This document shows, piece after piece, positions 36,029 to 44,732 of a DNA stretch of 64,000 nt. The position numbers were made by a program, and so were the translations under genes. The stretch is from Bifidobacterium aerophilum (GTDB lineage: Bacteria > Actinomycetota > Actinomycetes > Actinomycetales > Bifidobacteriaceae), in the NCBI RefSeq assembly GCF_010667685.1, contig NZ_WHZW01000004.1:1-64000 (forward strand), written 5' to 3'. Every line of letters begins with the position of its first letter. Positions within the stretch are counted from its first letter, which is position 1. The notes below the pieces were generated by a model. That model was not told the origin of the DNA. It did not search any database and was given only the letters and a program-made list of their open reading frames with translations.

Positions 36029-36069
36029 TGGATGACGTTGACGTACGAAACGACATAAGGAGAACTGAC

Positions 36070-37113
36070 ATGAGCGCAACGATGAAGGCCGCGATGTTCG
36101 TGGAACCGGGCCGTATGGCCGTCGAAGAGGTGCCGAAGGCGCGTATCGAGGCCGACACCGACGCCGTGGTGCGCGTGGTGCGCGCCTGCGTGTGCGGCTC
36201 GGACCTGTGGTACTTTCGCGGGCTGTCCGACCATCCGCATCATGCGCAGATCGGCCATGAGTCGATCGGCGTGGTCGAGGAGGTCGGCTCCGCGGTGGCC
36301 TCGGTCAAGCCGGGCGACTTCGTGGTGCTGCCGTTCCCGTACAGCTGCGGCGCCTGTCCGGTGTGCAAGGCCGGATTCGAGTCCGTCTGCCCGCACGGCG
36401 GCTATTTCGGCGCAAGCCAGGCCGAGTACGTGCGCGTGCCGGAGGCCGACGGCACGGTCGTCGTCGTGCCGGGTTCACCGGAGGATTACGACGATGCGAC
36501 GCTCGCCTCGCTGCTGACCATCGCCGACGTGATGTCGACCGGTTACCATGCGGCCGTGTCCGCGGAAGTCAAGCCGGGCGACACCGCCGTGGTGATGGGT
36601 GACGGCGCGGTCGGCCTGTGCGGTGTGCTGTCGGCGCACATGCTCGGCGCGTCCCGCATCATCGCGATGAGCCGGCACGAGGACCGTGCGGCCGTGGCCC
36701 GCGAGTTCGGCGCGACCGACATCGTCGCCGAGCGCGATCAGGCCGCGATCGACAAGGTGCTGGAGATGACCGGCGGCTACGGCGCGGACGCGGTGCTCGA
36801 ATGCGTCGGTTCGAAGCAGTCGTTCGACACGGCGATCGGCCTGATCCGCCGCGGCGGCGTGATCGGCCGCGTCGGTCTGCCGCATGATGTGGAAATCAGC
36901 GCGCAGGGCACATTCTACGGCAACATCGGCATCAAGGGCGGCCCGGCGCCGGTGCGCCACTACGATCTGGAGTCCGGCCTGCTCGATGCGGTGCTCAAGC
37001 ATGAAATCAACCCGGGCCGCGTGTTCACCGGCGAATACGATCTCGACCATATCCAGGACGCCTACGAGGCGATGGACCAGCGCAAGGTCATCAAGTCGCT
37101 CATCCGATTCTGA
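36070..37113 (+). CDS. Zinc-dependent medium-chain alcohol dehydrogenase
   Basis: A 347-residue MDR-family NAD(P)-dependent dehydrogenase. Catalytic-zinc ligands appear as VCGSDLWYF and GHESIGVVEEVG, the structural-zinc Cys cluster as CGACPVCKAGFESVC, and the nucleotide-binding motif as GDGAVGLCGVL. The C-terminal region is intact. ATG follows AAGGAGAACTGAC. The MerR-type promoter links it to the cupin and DUF3737 genes, suggesting detoxification of an aldehyde or quinone rather than fermentation. Confidence 0.9.
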   Translation: MSATMKAAMFVEPGRMAVEEVPKARIEADTDAVVRVVRACVCGSDLWYFRGLSDHPHHAQIGHESIGVVEEVGSAVASVKPGDFVVLPFPYSCGACPVCKAGFESVCPHGGYFGASQAEYVRVPEADGTVVVVPGSPEDYDDATLASLLTIADVMSTGYHAAVSAEVKPGDTAVVMGDGAVGLCGVLSAHMLGASRIIAMSRHEDRAAVAREFGATDIVAERDQAAIDKVLEMTGGYGADAVLECVGSKQSFDTAIGLIRRGGVIGRVGLPHDVEISAQGTFYGNIGIKGGPAPVRHYDLESGLLDAVLKHEINPGRVFTGEYDLDHIQDAYEAMDQRKVIKSLIRF

Positions 37114-37158
37114 CCGGGCTTCGGAACGGACCGCCGTCCGCGGGCTACGATGGATGCC

Positions 37159-39708
37159 ATGACGCAACCTGGTATCCATCCGCCGCGGTCGGCGGAATCC
37201 GCCGGACGCAGGCAAACCCCGAAGGCGATCGAAGTGCGCGGCGCCCGCGTGCATAATCTCAAGAACATCGACGTGGATGTGCCCTTGGGAGAACTGGTGG
37301 GCGTCGCCGGCGTTTCCGGGTCGGGCAAAAGCTCACTGGCATTGGGCGTGCTGTACGCGGAAGGCTCCCGGCGGTATCTGGAGGCGCTGTCCACGTATAC
37401 GCGCCGGCGCCTGACCCAGGCCTCCCGCGCGCAGGTGGACGAGGTGCTGCATGTTCCGGCCGCACTTGCCCTGCACCAGCGGCCCGCGGTGCCTGGCATC
37501 CGTTCCACGTTCGGCACGATGACCGAACTGCTCAACAGTCTCAGACTGTTGTTCTCCCGCTGCGCCTCCCACGTATGCCCGCATTGCGGGGAGCGCAACG
37601 AACCCACGCTGAACGTGGCCGCCGGACTGCCGATCGTCTGCGCGAACTGCGGAACACGGTTCGACGCGCCCGGCGCGGAGTCGCTGGCCTTCAATTCCGG
37701 CGGCGCATGCCCCGCCTGCTCGGGCACCGGCATCGTGCGTGAGGTGAACCGGGCCTCGCTCGTGCCGGACGAGAGCAAATCCATCGACGAAGGGGCCGTG
37801 CTGCCATGGGGCTCGCTGATGTGGGATCTCATGAAGCAGGTATGCGGCGCGATGGGCGTGCGTACCGACGTGCCGTTCCGCGAACTGACTCCCAAGGAAC
37901 GTGACATCGTCTTCAACGGGCCGGCCGTCAAGAAGCATATCCTCTACCGGTCCAAGAAATCGGACGATTTCGCCGAACTCGACTTCACCTACTACAACGC
38001 CGTCTACACCGTCGAGAACGCGCTTGCCAAGGCCAAGGACGAGCAGGGGCTGAAGCGCGTGGCCCGGTTCCTCGAAGAGAAACCATGCCCCGACTGCGGC
38101 GGCAGCAGGCTGAGCAAGGCGGCCCGGGCGCCGCGGATCAGCGGACTGAACCTGGCCGGGGCCGCCGCCATGACCCTGGACGATGCGGTGGCTTGGGTGC
38201 GGGGCGTACCCGCATCGCTCGCGCCCGACATGCGGCCGATGGCCACGAACATCTGCGAATCGTTCCTCGACGTGGCCCGCCGCCTGCTGGAGCTCGGTTT
38301 GGGATATCTCGCGCTCGACCGCGCCGGGGCGACCCTGTCCACCGGTGAACGCCAGCGCGTGCAGTTGGCGCGTGCGGTGCGCAACCGTACCACGGGCGTG
38401 CTGTACGTGCTTGACGAACCGTCCATCGGCCTGCATCCCTCGAACGTGGACGGTCTGCTCGGCGTGATGCACGATCTTGTGGCGGACGGCAATTCCGTCG
38501 TGGTGGTCGACCATGACGTACGCGTGCTCAAAGCCGCCGACCATCTCATCGAAATGGGTCCGGTGGCCGGCGCGGAGGGCGGCCATGTGCTCGCGCAGGG
38601 CACGGTCGGCGAGGTCGGCGCGAACCCCGCCAGCCGCATCGCGCCGTTCCTGCTTGAACGGGGCCAACAACGTGTACGGGCCCGGTGCGACGAATCGGTT
38701 GTGTTCGCCTTTGGTCGCATCCATATGGAGTCCGAACGCCTGCATACGGTCAAGCCCCTGAACGTCGACATCCCTCGGGGCCGTCTCGTCGCCGTGACCG
38801 GCGTTTCCGGTTCCGGCAAGACCACGCTCGTGCTCGAAACGCTGGTTCCGGCCCTGAAGGCGCAGGCGGCCGACGAACCGCTGCCCCCGCATGTCCGCTC
38901 GATCGATGCGGACGGCATCGCGCACGTCAATCTCATCGACTCGACGCCAATCGGCGCCAACGTGCGATCCACCGTAGCCACCTATTGCGGCGTCCATGAC
39001 GAGCTGCGCCGCGCGTTCGCCCGCAGCGAGGACGCCAGGCGGCTCGGCTACAGGGCCGGGGATTTCTCCTACAACACGGGACGCCTGCGATGCCCCACCT
39101 GCGACGGCACCGGATCGATCAGCCTCGACGTGCAGTTCCTGCCCGACGTGACCATCGACTGTCCCGATTGCCGAGGCTCCCGGTACGCGCCTGACGCCGA
39201 CCGTGTCCATCGCATCTGCAAGGACGGACGTGCGCTGACCCTGCCGCAGCTCATGGCGATGAGCGTGGACGAGGCGCTGGCCGTGACCGGCGATATGCGG
39301 AAGGTTCACGCCAGGCTGACCACGTTGCACGACCTGGGACTCGGCTATCTGACGCTGGGCGAGCCGACGCCCGCTCTCTCCGGCGGCGAGGCGCAACGGC
39401 TCAAACTCGCCGGCGACATGGGCAGATCCCAGTCGGATGCCGTGTTCGTGTTCGACGAGCCCACCATCGGCCTGCATCCGCTCGACGTGCGCGTGCTGCT
39501 GTCCGTGTTCGACCGTCTGGTCGCCGCCGGAGCCACCGTCGTGGTGATTGAGCACGACCTCGACATGATCGCCAACGCCGACTACGTCATCGACATGGGA
39601 CCCGGCGGCGGCGAATCGGGCGGGCGTATCGTCGCCGCCGGCACGCCGGACGGGATCGCAGCGAATCCGAAGTGCATCACCGGCCGATACCTGTCGGTGC
39701 ATTCCTGA
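37159..39708 (+). CDS. UvrA-like ABC ATPase (class II, drug-resistance/UvrA2 type)
   Basis: An 849-residue DNA-binding ABC protein related to excinuclease subunit A. The first Walker A is GVSGSGKSS near residue 52 and the second GVSGSGKTT in the C-terminal half. Zinc-finger pairs are CPHCGERN/CANCG, CPACSGTG, CPDCGG, and CPTCDGTG/CPDCRG. Signatures are LSTGERQRVQLARAV and LSGGEAQRLKLAGDM. It is about 100 residues shorter than canonical UvrA (about 940), as in UvrA2/DrrC proteins for damage tolerance or drug self-resistance. The start at 37159 is 7 nt after TACGAT; ATG at 37150 lies within that box and is less likely. True UvrA is presumably elsewhere. Confidence 0.85.
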   Translation: MTQPGIHPPRSAESAGRRQTPKAIEVRGARVHNLKNIDVDVPLGELVGVAGVSGSGKSSLALGVLYAEGSRRYLEALSTYTRRRLTQASRAQVDEVLHVPAALALHQRPAVPGIRSTFGTMTELLNSLRLLFSRCASHVCPHCGERNEPTLNVAAGLPIVCANCGTRFDAPGAESLAFNSGGACPACSGTGIVREVNRASLVPDESKSIDEGAVLPWGSLMWDLMKQVCGAMGVRTDVPFRELTPKERDIVFNGPAVKKHILYRSKKSDDFAELDFTYYNAVYTVENALAKAKDEQGLKRVARFLEEKPCPDCGGSRLSKAARAPRISGLNLAGAAAMTLDDAVAWVRGVPASLAPDMRPMATNICESFLDVARRLLELGLGYLALDRAGATLSTGERQRVQLARAVRNRTTGVLYVLDEPSIGLHPSNVDGLLGVMHDLVADGNSVVVVDHDVRVLKAADHLIEMGPVAGAEGGHVLAQGTVGEVGANPASRIAPFLLERGQQRVRARCDESVVFAFGRIHMESERLHTVKPLNVDIPRGRLVAVTGVSGSGKTTLVLETLVPALKAQAADEPLPPHVRSIDADGIAHVNLIDSTPIGANVRSTVATYCGVHDELRRAFARSEDARRLGYRAGDFSYNTGRLRCPTCDGTGSISLDVQFLPDVTIDCPDCRGSRYAPDADRVHRICKDGRALTLPQLMAMSVDEALAVTGDMRKVHARLTTLHDLGLGYLTLGEPTPALSGGEAQRLKLAGDMGRSQSDAVFVFDEPTIGLHPLDVRVLLSVFDRLVAAGATVVVIEHDLDMIANADYVIDMGPGGGESGGRIVAAGTPDGIAANPKCITGRYLSVHS

Positions 39709-39723
39709 CGCCCGACACGACGA

Positions 39724-40965
39724 TCACGGCGTCGTGTCGGGAGCGTCATGGATGTCGAACAGGCGCACCTGCGGCAGCGGATACCATTGCGTATGCCGTA
39801 TCACCTCCTGCGTATGGTCGTAGGGTAGTGCGAGATAGTCGACGATCGTGGGATCGGGAAACGCGACGTCGTCGTACGGCGGCATCACGTATTGCGGGAG
39901 AATGCCGATGCGGTCCTCGCCGCGCGCCGTGCACGCCAAGGTGTGCGCCTGCGGAACCCGGACGGGCAGCCCCGCATCGTGCAGCGCCAGGGCGGCGCGC
40001 ATGGCGCACGCCGACATCGGATAGTCCGCACTGCGCAGCTCCATCGTCCATCCCCGTTCGCCGTGGACCGGTTCCAATGCCATCCATGAGAACCCCGGTC
40101 CGGGCAGTATCTGCCAGGTGTGGTCGTCCGCCCGTCCGTCGGCGATCCACGAGGCGAATTCCCCGGGCGATTCCTGGTCGATGATGCGCGGAGACGCCCC
40201 ACGCGGATTGGCATAGGCCGCATACCAGTCCGCGGACGCCGCGCCGGCGGCGGGTTCCGCGATCCCGAGCGAGGAGAAGACGATGCGGCAGGCGTCGTAA
40301 TACCCGTTCGCGCACAGCGTCGGCAGCGGGGCGTTCATCGGGCCGCCGTCGAGCAGCAGGGAGAACCGGTCAATGTCCTCGTCGGAAATGACATGCCGGA
40401 AGTAGGCGTGGCTTTCCGGGAAGATCCTCCAATACGCCTTACGCGACAGCACGCCGGTGCGTAGGGAGAACGGCAGCCGTTCCCGTATCGTGTCGTTGTA
40501 GGTGCCTTGGGCGCATTCGCGCACGCACCGCTCCACCTCGCTCACCAGCCACGACACCAGTTGCAGGCCGAGCGCGGGATCCGCGCAGACCGATGTCGTC
40601 TTGACGAACCGTACCGTGAACCGGTCGTTGATGGACAATCGGGACGTATCGTCCTGCTCGTCGTATCTGAGCTCATACCACTGTTCGGGATCGGGGTATC
40701 CGGCGAGCCATTGGGAGCGGAACTCGTCATAGTCGTCGACCAACCCGTCCGCATGCAGTTCCTCGAAGGATCCGAATGCCTCGATCGGCCCGCGTTCGGC
40801 CCGTATCCACAGGACACGCGTCCCATGGTCGGGAACGATGCCGTGCAGCAGTGCGACCAGCGCCTGGGCATGCAGGTCTAACGGCAGGATGAAATCCGGC
40901 GAACCGGCATTGCGCATGCGCATGAGCTCATCCACTTCGGGCGCATACAGTGTCGCGTTCGTCAT
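39724..40965 (-). CDS. Protein of unknown function (413 residues)
   Basis: I do not recognise this family. The protein is soluble, acidic and rich in Trp and Tyr, with no signal peptide or membrane segment. It seems to be built of an N-terminal part (1-200, with FILPLDLHAQALVALLHGIV) and a C-terminal part (200-413, with WMALEPVHGERGWTMELRSA and a LPYDHTQEVIRHTQWYPLP end). No catalytic motif is evident. A strong AAAGGAGCGACC precedes the ATG, so it is probably expressed. It converges on the UvrA-like gene with only 15 bp between the stops. Confidence 0.75.
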   Translation of the reverse strand: MTNATLYAPEVDELMRMRNAGSPDFILPLDLHAQALVALLHGIVPDHGTRVLWIRAERGPIEAFGSFEELHADGLVDDYDEFRSQWLAGYPDPEQWYELRYDEQDDTSRLSINDRFTVRFVKTTSVCADPALGLQLVSWLVSEVERCVRECAQGTYNDTIRERLPFSLRTGVLSRKAYWRIFPESHAYFRHVISDEDIDRFSLLLDGGPMNAPLPTLCANGYYDACRIVFSSLGIAEPAAGAASADWYAAYANPRGASPRIIDQESPGEFASWIADGRADDHTWQILPGPGFSWMALEPVHGERGWTMELRSADYPMSACAMRAALALHDAGLPVRVPQAHTLACTARGEDRIGILPQYVMPPYDDVAFPDPTIVDYLALPYDHTQEVIRHTQWYPLPQVRLFDIHDAPDTTP

Positions 40966-41127
40966 GGTCGCTCCTTTCGTCGATCGGCACTACGTTGTGG
41001 AGGTACTAATAGTGATACCATATAGGTCGTACAAATGTTCGATTATTGAAAGTGGCGTGTCGCCTCATTCCCGCCGTTGTCGGGATGCGCTATGGTGTGC
41101 GTAGCGACGCAATCAGGGAGGTGTGTG

Positions 41128-41454
41128 ATGGCCGACGAGAGCGACCGGTACGTATACCGCATCCATTGGTCGAACGACGATGACGGATTCGTCGCCACGG
41201 TGGCCGAGCTGCCCGGTCTGCGGTTCGTCGCGCAATCATCGGTGGACGCGTTGGCCGGTCTGCGGCTGCTGGCCGCCGAACGTGTCGCCGCCATGCGCAG
41301 CCAGGGTCAGGAAGTCCCCGAACCATTCGAGGACCGTCATTATTCCGGTCGGTTCGTGGTGCGCGTGCCTCCGGAAACTCATCGCCGTCTCGTCATCGAA
41401 GCCGCCGAGCAGGGTGTGTCGCTCAACCGTCTTGTCCAATCCCGGCTTGCGTGA
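41128..41454 (+). CDS. HicB-family antitoxin-like protein (orphan)
   Basis: A 108-residue protein with an N-terminal HicB partial RNase H-like fold (YRIHWSNDDDGFVATVAELPGL and SVDALAGLRLLAAE) and a C-terminal ribbon-helix-helix-like DNA-binding segment (FVVRVPPETHRRLVIEAAEQ, VSLNRLVQSRL). No HicA mRNA-interferase gene is on either side, so this is either an orphan or a stand-alone regulator. The start at 41128 follows GGGAGGTGTGTG. A TATGGT at 41092-41097 may be the -10 box. Confidence 0.82.
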   Translation: MADESDRYVYRIHWSNDDDGFVATVAELPGLRFVAQSSVDALAGLRLLAAERVAAMRSQGQEVPEPFEDRHYSGRFVVRVPPETHRRLVIEAAEQGVSLNRLVQSRLA

Positions 41455-41491
41455 CCGCCTGCCGGCCTGATCCGCGAGTACAGTGGCCACC

Positions 41492-42856
41492 GTGGCTCAG
41501 ATACATGCGATCAAACGGGCGAGCGCCGACGCGAAATACCGGCAGATGACCGGCCAGCCGATCCGCCCGCTCATCCTCAGGCTGTGCATTCCGGCGGTGA
41601 TCTCGAACCTGGTCACCACCGCGTACAATCTCACGGACACGTTTTTCATCGGCCGACTCGGCACTGCGCAATCAGGCGCGATCGGCATCGCGTTCTCCAT
41701 CATGACCGTGCTGCAGGCCATCGGATTCTTCTTCGGCAACGGCGCAGGCAATTCCATGAGCCGCGAGCTCGGCAAGCAGAACAACGAGCGGGCCTCGAAA
41801 CTGCTCGCCATCGGTTTTACGGGAGCCGTGTCATGCGGGCTCGTCGTCGCCGTGCTCGGCCTGCTGACCCTGCGTCCGCTGGTCGTCGCCCTCGGTTCCA
41901 CGTCCACGATCGCGCCGTACGCCGTGCAGTATCTCACGCCGATCCTTGTCGCGGCCCCGTGCGTGTGCGGATCGTTCGCGCTCAACGGCCTGCTGCGGTA
42001 TCAGGGCCAGTCCGCGTTCGGCATGACCGGCCTCGTGTCCGGCGCGCTGCTCAACTTCCTGCTCGCGCCGCTGTTCATCTTCGTCCTTGACCTCGGCATC
42101 TTCGGCGCGGGCCTTGCGACCGGCATCTGCCAGACGATGAGTTTCCTGATCCTGACCACGCTCAGCCGCAAGCTCGGCGTGATCAGACTGTCGTCGCGCG
42201 ACTGCCGGCCCGACGTGCTGCTCATGCGCGAGATCGCCGGCGGCGGCCTGCCGTCGCTGATCCGCCAGGGAGCGGGATCGATCGCCACCACCTGCGTGAA
42301 CATCGCCGCGAACCCGTTCGGCGACGCCGCCATCGCCGGCATGGCCATCGTCATGCGCATCATGCTCGGAGCCAATTCGGTGATCGTCGGTCTCGGCCAA
42401 GGCTTCCAGCCGGTGTGCGGCTACAATTACGGGGCCGGAAAGTACGATCGCGTCAAGGAGGCGTACTGGTTCTGCGTGCGGCTGTCGACCGTCGTGCTCG
42501 TCGTGCTCGGTGCATTGATCTGGGCGTTCGCTCCGCAGCTGGTCGAGATCTTCCGCTCCGACCCGGCCGTGGTCGAGGTGGGCGTGGCCGCGCTGCACTT
42601 CCAGTGCGTCACGGTGGCGCTCAACGGCGTGAACATGATGGGCAACATGTCCACGCAGACGATGGGCAAAACCGGCGTGGCCTCGTTCCTCGCGGTATGC
42701 CGCATGGGTCTGTTCCTCGCGCCCGCGGTGCTGATCCTGCCGCATTTCCTCGGCGTGCTCGGCGTCGAGATGGCGCAGTCCGTGTCCGACGTGCTGTCCT
42801 TCGCCGTGACCGTGCCGTTCCAGCGGCGCATCCTGCGTGAACTGTCGCGCGACTAG
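41492..42856 (+). CDS. MATE-family multidrug exporter
   Basis: A 454-residue, 12-helix Na+ or H+ coupled exporter of the MATE/NorM-DinF group. The N-terminus GQPIRPLILRLCIPAVISNL and the helix-3 TDTFFIGRLG are classic; the second half repeats the pattern with LPSLIRQGAGSIATTCVN. GTG at 41492 was chosen because TACAGT (41479-41484) ends 7 nt before it; the upstream GTG at 41483 overlaps that box. The next gene is a PadR regulator 80 bp downstream, likely its repressor. Confidence 0.87.
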   Translation: MAQIHAIKRASADAKYRQMTGQPIRPLILRLCIPAVISNLVTTAYNLTDTFFIGRLGTAQSGAIGIAFSIMTVLQAIGFFFGNGAGNSMSRELGKQNNERASKLLAIGFTGAVSCGLVVAVLGLLTLRPLVVALGSTSTIAPYAVQYLTPILVAAPCVCGSFALNGLLRYQGQSAFGMTGLVSGALLNFLLAPLFIFVLDLGIFGAGLATGICQTMSFLILTTLSRKLGVIRLSSRDCRPDVLLMREIAGGGLPSLIRQGAGSIATTCVNIAANPFGDAAIAGMAIVMRIMLGANSVIVGLGQGFQPVCGYNYGAGKYDRVKEAYWFCVRLSTVVLVVLGALIWAFAPQLVEIFRSDPAVVEVGVAALHFQCVTVALNGVNMMGNMSTQTMGKTGVASFLAVCRMGLFLAPAVLILPHFLGVLGVEMAQSVSDVLSFAVTVPFQRRILRELSRD

Positions 42857-42906
42857 CCGTATCCGAATCCGCTCGCGGGTTGCGCGCTGGGATGATATCG
42901 CCATCT

Positions 42907-42929
42907 CATATGTCGAAACGAGATATACT
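42907..42929 (+). promoter_or_regulatory. PadR-type operator and -10 box of the second padR
   Basis: CATATGTCGAAACGAGATAT (42907-42926) resembles the three operators near 21-23 kb in about 15 of 20 positions and overlaps TATACT (42924-42929), the -10 box that ends 7 nt before the ATG. Confidence 0.6.
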
Positions 42930-42936
42930 GAACCGC

Positions 42937-43485
42937 ATGAGCGTAATCGAGACGATGATTCTGGGATTCCTGGCCGAGCGTTCCATGTGCGGCTACGAGT
43001 TGCGCAAGAAGATGGAACAGCTGCAGGGATACGCGCGCAAGTTCAGTGACGGCGCGATCTACCCGGCGACCGGGCGACTGGTTGCGGCCGGGCTGATCGA
43101 GGAACGCTCCGAACTGCGCGACGGACGCCAGCGTCGTCTGTTCACGCTGCTCGACGCCGGGCGTGAGCGTCTCATCGACGAATTGAAGGCCGCGGACGGA
43201 TTCGACGTTTCCGACATCACCCGATGGACCGTCGTGCTCACGTTCCTGTCCGTCGTGCCCGACAAGGCCGACCGCGACGCGGTGCTGCGCCGACGCTATG
43301 ACCTGCTGTCGCGCGGCGACGTCCATTTCTTCTACTGCGACGCCGGCCATCCGATACCGTTCGACCGCATCGACGACCCGTACCGTCGCGGCATCATCCG
43401 CGTGCACGACGCCGAAATCGCCGCCGAGCTGACTTGGCTGCGCTCGATGCTCGGCATCGAGGACCCCGAGGCGAGACTTTCCTAG
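42937..43485 (+). CDS. PadR-family transcriptional regulator
   Basis: A 182-residue paralogue of the regulator at 22824 with an almost identical DNA-binding head (MILGFLAERSMCGYELRKKM, KMEQLQGYARKFSDGAIYPA) and Vir-like C-terminus. It follows the MATE exporter and probably controls it and itself through the overlapping operator. Leaderless start after TATACT. Its stop codon lies inside a perfect 22-bp palindrome that also contains the stop codon of the converging aminotransferase gene. Confidence 0.88.
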   Translation: MSVIETMILGFLAERSMCGYELRKKMEQLQGYARKFSDGAIYPATGRLVAAGLIEERSELRDGRQRRLFTLLDAGRERLIDELKAADGFDVSDITRWTVVLTFLSVVPDKADRDAVLRRRYDLLSRGDVHFFYCDAGHPIPFDRIDDPYRRGIIRVHDAEIAAELTWLRSMLGIEDPEARLS

Positions 43486-43494
43486 GAAAGTCTC
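43473..43494. terminator. Shared palindrome holding both stop codons of convergent genes
   Basis: GAGACTTTCC and GGAAAGTCTC flank TA, a perfect 22-bp palindrome without loop. TAG of padR (43483-43485) and the minus-strand TAG of the aminotransferase (43484-43482) overlap at its centre. Arms encode the last residues of each protein. It may serve as a bidirectional terminator. Confidence 0.6.
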
Positions 43495-44732
43495 AGACCG
43501 GCGAACAGCCGCGCGAACCCCTCGCGCATCCGCGCGCGCGGGCAGGCGACGTTGATGCGAATGAACCGTTCTCCGTTGCCGCCGAACTGCGCGCCGGGGG
43601 AGAACATCACCTTGTGCTCGCGCCTGAGCCAATCGCACAGCTCGGTGGTGGTCGCGAACCGCGACGCGTCGCCGACGAACGCCGAGCAGTCGATCCACAG
43701 CAGATACGTGGCCGGGCCGATCACCGGCGTGATGCGCCGGCCGGGGTCGACGGAGGCGTTGTATTCGTCGACCAGCCGCGCCGCCTCGCGCTTGTTATCC
43801 GCCAGATATCCGCGCAGCGCGTCCAGCCAGGCGCCGCCATGACCGAATGCGGCGATCGCCGCATCGATGGCGAACGCGTTCGGTTCGGCGACCTCGTCGG
43901 TGTTGAGCCCGCGCCACACCTTGTGCCGCAGCGTCGGATCTGGCACCATCACGGCCGCCGTGTGCAGGCCGGCGATGTTGAACGCCTTCGTCGGCGCCAT
44001 GCAGGTCACGGAAATCTCCGCGCACCGTTCATCCACGGACGCGAACGGCACATACCCCACGTCCGGATCGGTCAGATCGCAATGGATCTCGTCGCTGATC
44101 ACCGTGACGTGATGCTTCCAACACAGCTCGCCGATGCGCGCGAGCGTGGCACGATTCCAGACTATGCCGGTCGGATTGTGCGGATTGCACAGAATCATCA
44201 GCGAGGTTTGCGGATCGGCGAGCTTCGCTTCCAGATCGTCCCAGTCGATCCCGTATCGTCCGGCGGCCGCGTCATAGGCGAGCGGAGACTGAAGCGCGTT
44301 GCGTCCGTTGTTGAGGATCGAATTGAAGAAGATGTTGTACACGGGCGTCATGATGACCACGTTCTCGGCCAGCGTCGTCAGTTTGCGCACCATGCTTGAG
44401 ATCGCCGGGATCACGCCCGTCGTGAAGATCAGCGATGCCGGGTCGATCGTCAGCCCGTGCCGCGAACCCCACCAGTCGACGTACGTCCGGGCCCACTCGT
44501 CCGGCACGATAGAATAGCCGAACACGCCGTGCGCGACGCGGCGTTCCAGCGCCTCGCGCACGGCCGGCGCGGTCGGAAAGTCCATGTCGGCCACCCACAT
44601 GGGCAGCGCGCCGCCGGCCTCCTCCCATTTGAGCGACCAGGTGCCGGAACGGTCCACAGGCGTATCGAAATCGAACGCGGCGCCGTTGCGGTTACGGTCA
44701 TGCGTGCGGTTCGTATCGTTCATTTCGCTCAT
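43482..44732 (-). CDS. MalY/PatB-type PLP-dependent aminotransferase (cystathionine beta-lyase-like)
   Basis: A 416-residue fold-type I PLP enzyme. MWVADMDFPTAPAV at the start and HGVFGYSI are typical of the MalY/PatB group. LCNPHNPTGIVW, VISDEIHCDL and the PLP-lysine context MAPTKAFNIAGL are visible; the C-terminal Arg for the substrate carboxylate is in FIRINVACPR. Such enzymes cleave cystathionine or cysteine S-conjugates, or act as regulators. It overlaps the upstream DUF3737 gene by ATGA, so the two are co-translated and share its MerR-type promoter. Confidence 0.88.
   Translation of the reverse strand: MSEMNDTNRTHDRNRNGAAFDFDTPVDRSGTWSLKWEEAGGALPMWVADMDFPTAPAVREALERRVAHGVFGYSIVPDEWARTYVDWWGSRHGLTIDPASLIFTTGVIPAISSMVRKLTTLAENVVIMTPVYNIFFNSILNNGRNALQSPLAYDAAAGRYGIDWDDLEAKLADPQTSLMILCNPHNPTGIVWNRATLARIGELCWKHHVTVISDEIHCDLTDPDVGYVPFASVDERCAEISVTCMAPTKAFNIAGLHTAAVMVPDPTLRHKVWRGLNTDEVAEPNAFAIDAAIAAFGHGGAWLDALRGYLADNKREAARLVDEYNASVDPGRRITPVIGPATYLLWIDCSAFVGDASRFATTTELCDWLRREHKVMFSPGAQFGGNGERFIRINVACPRARMREGFARLFAGLRLS

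Noticed and set aside
37159..39708. Canonical uvrA of nucleotide excision repair
   Set aside because: About 100 residues too short and not preceded by a LexA box; it fits the class II UvrA-like group better.
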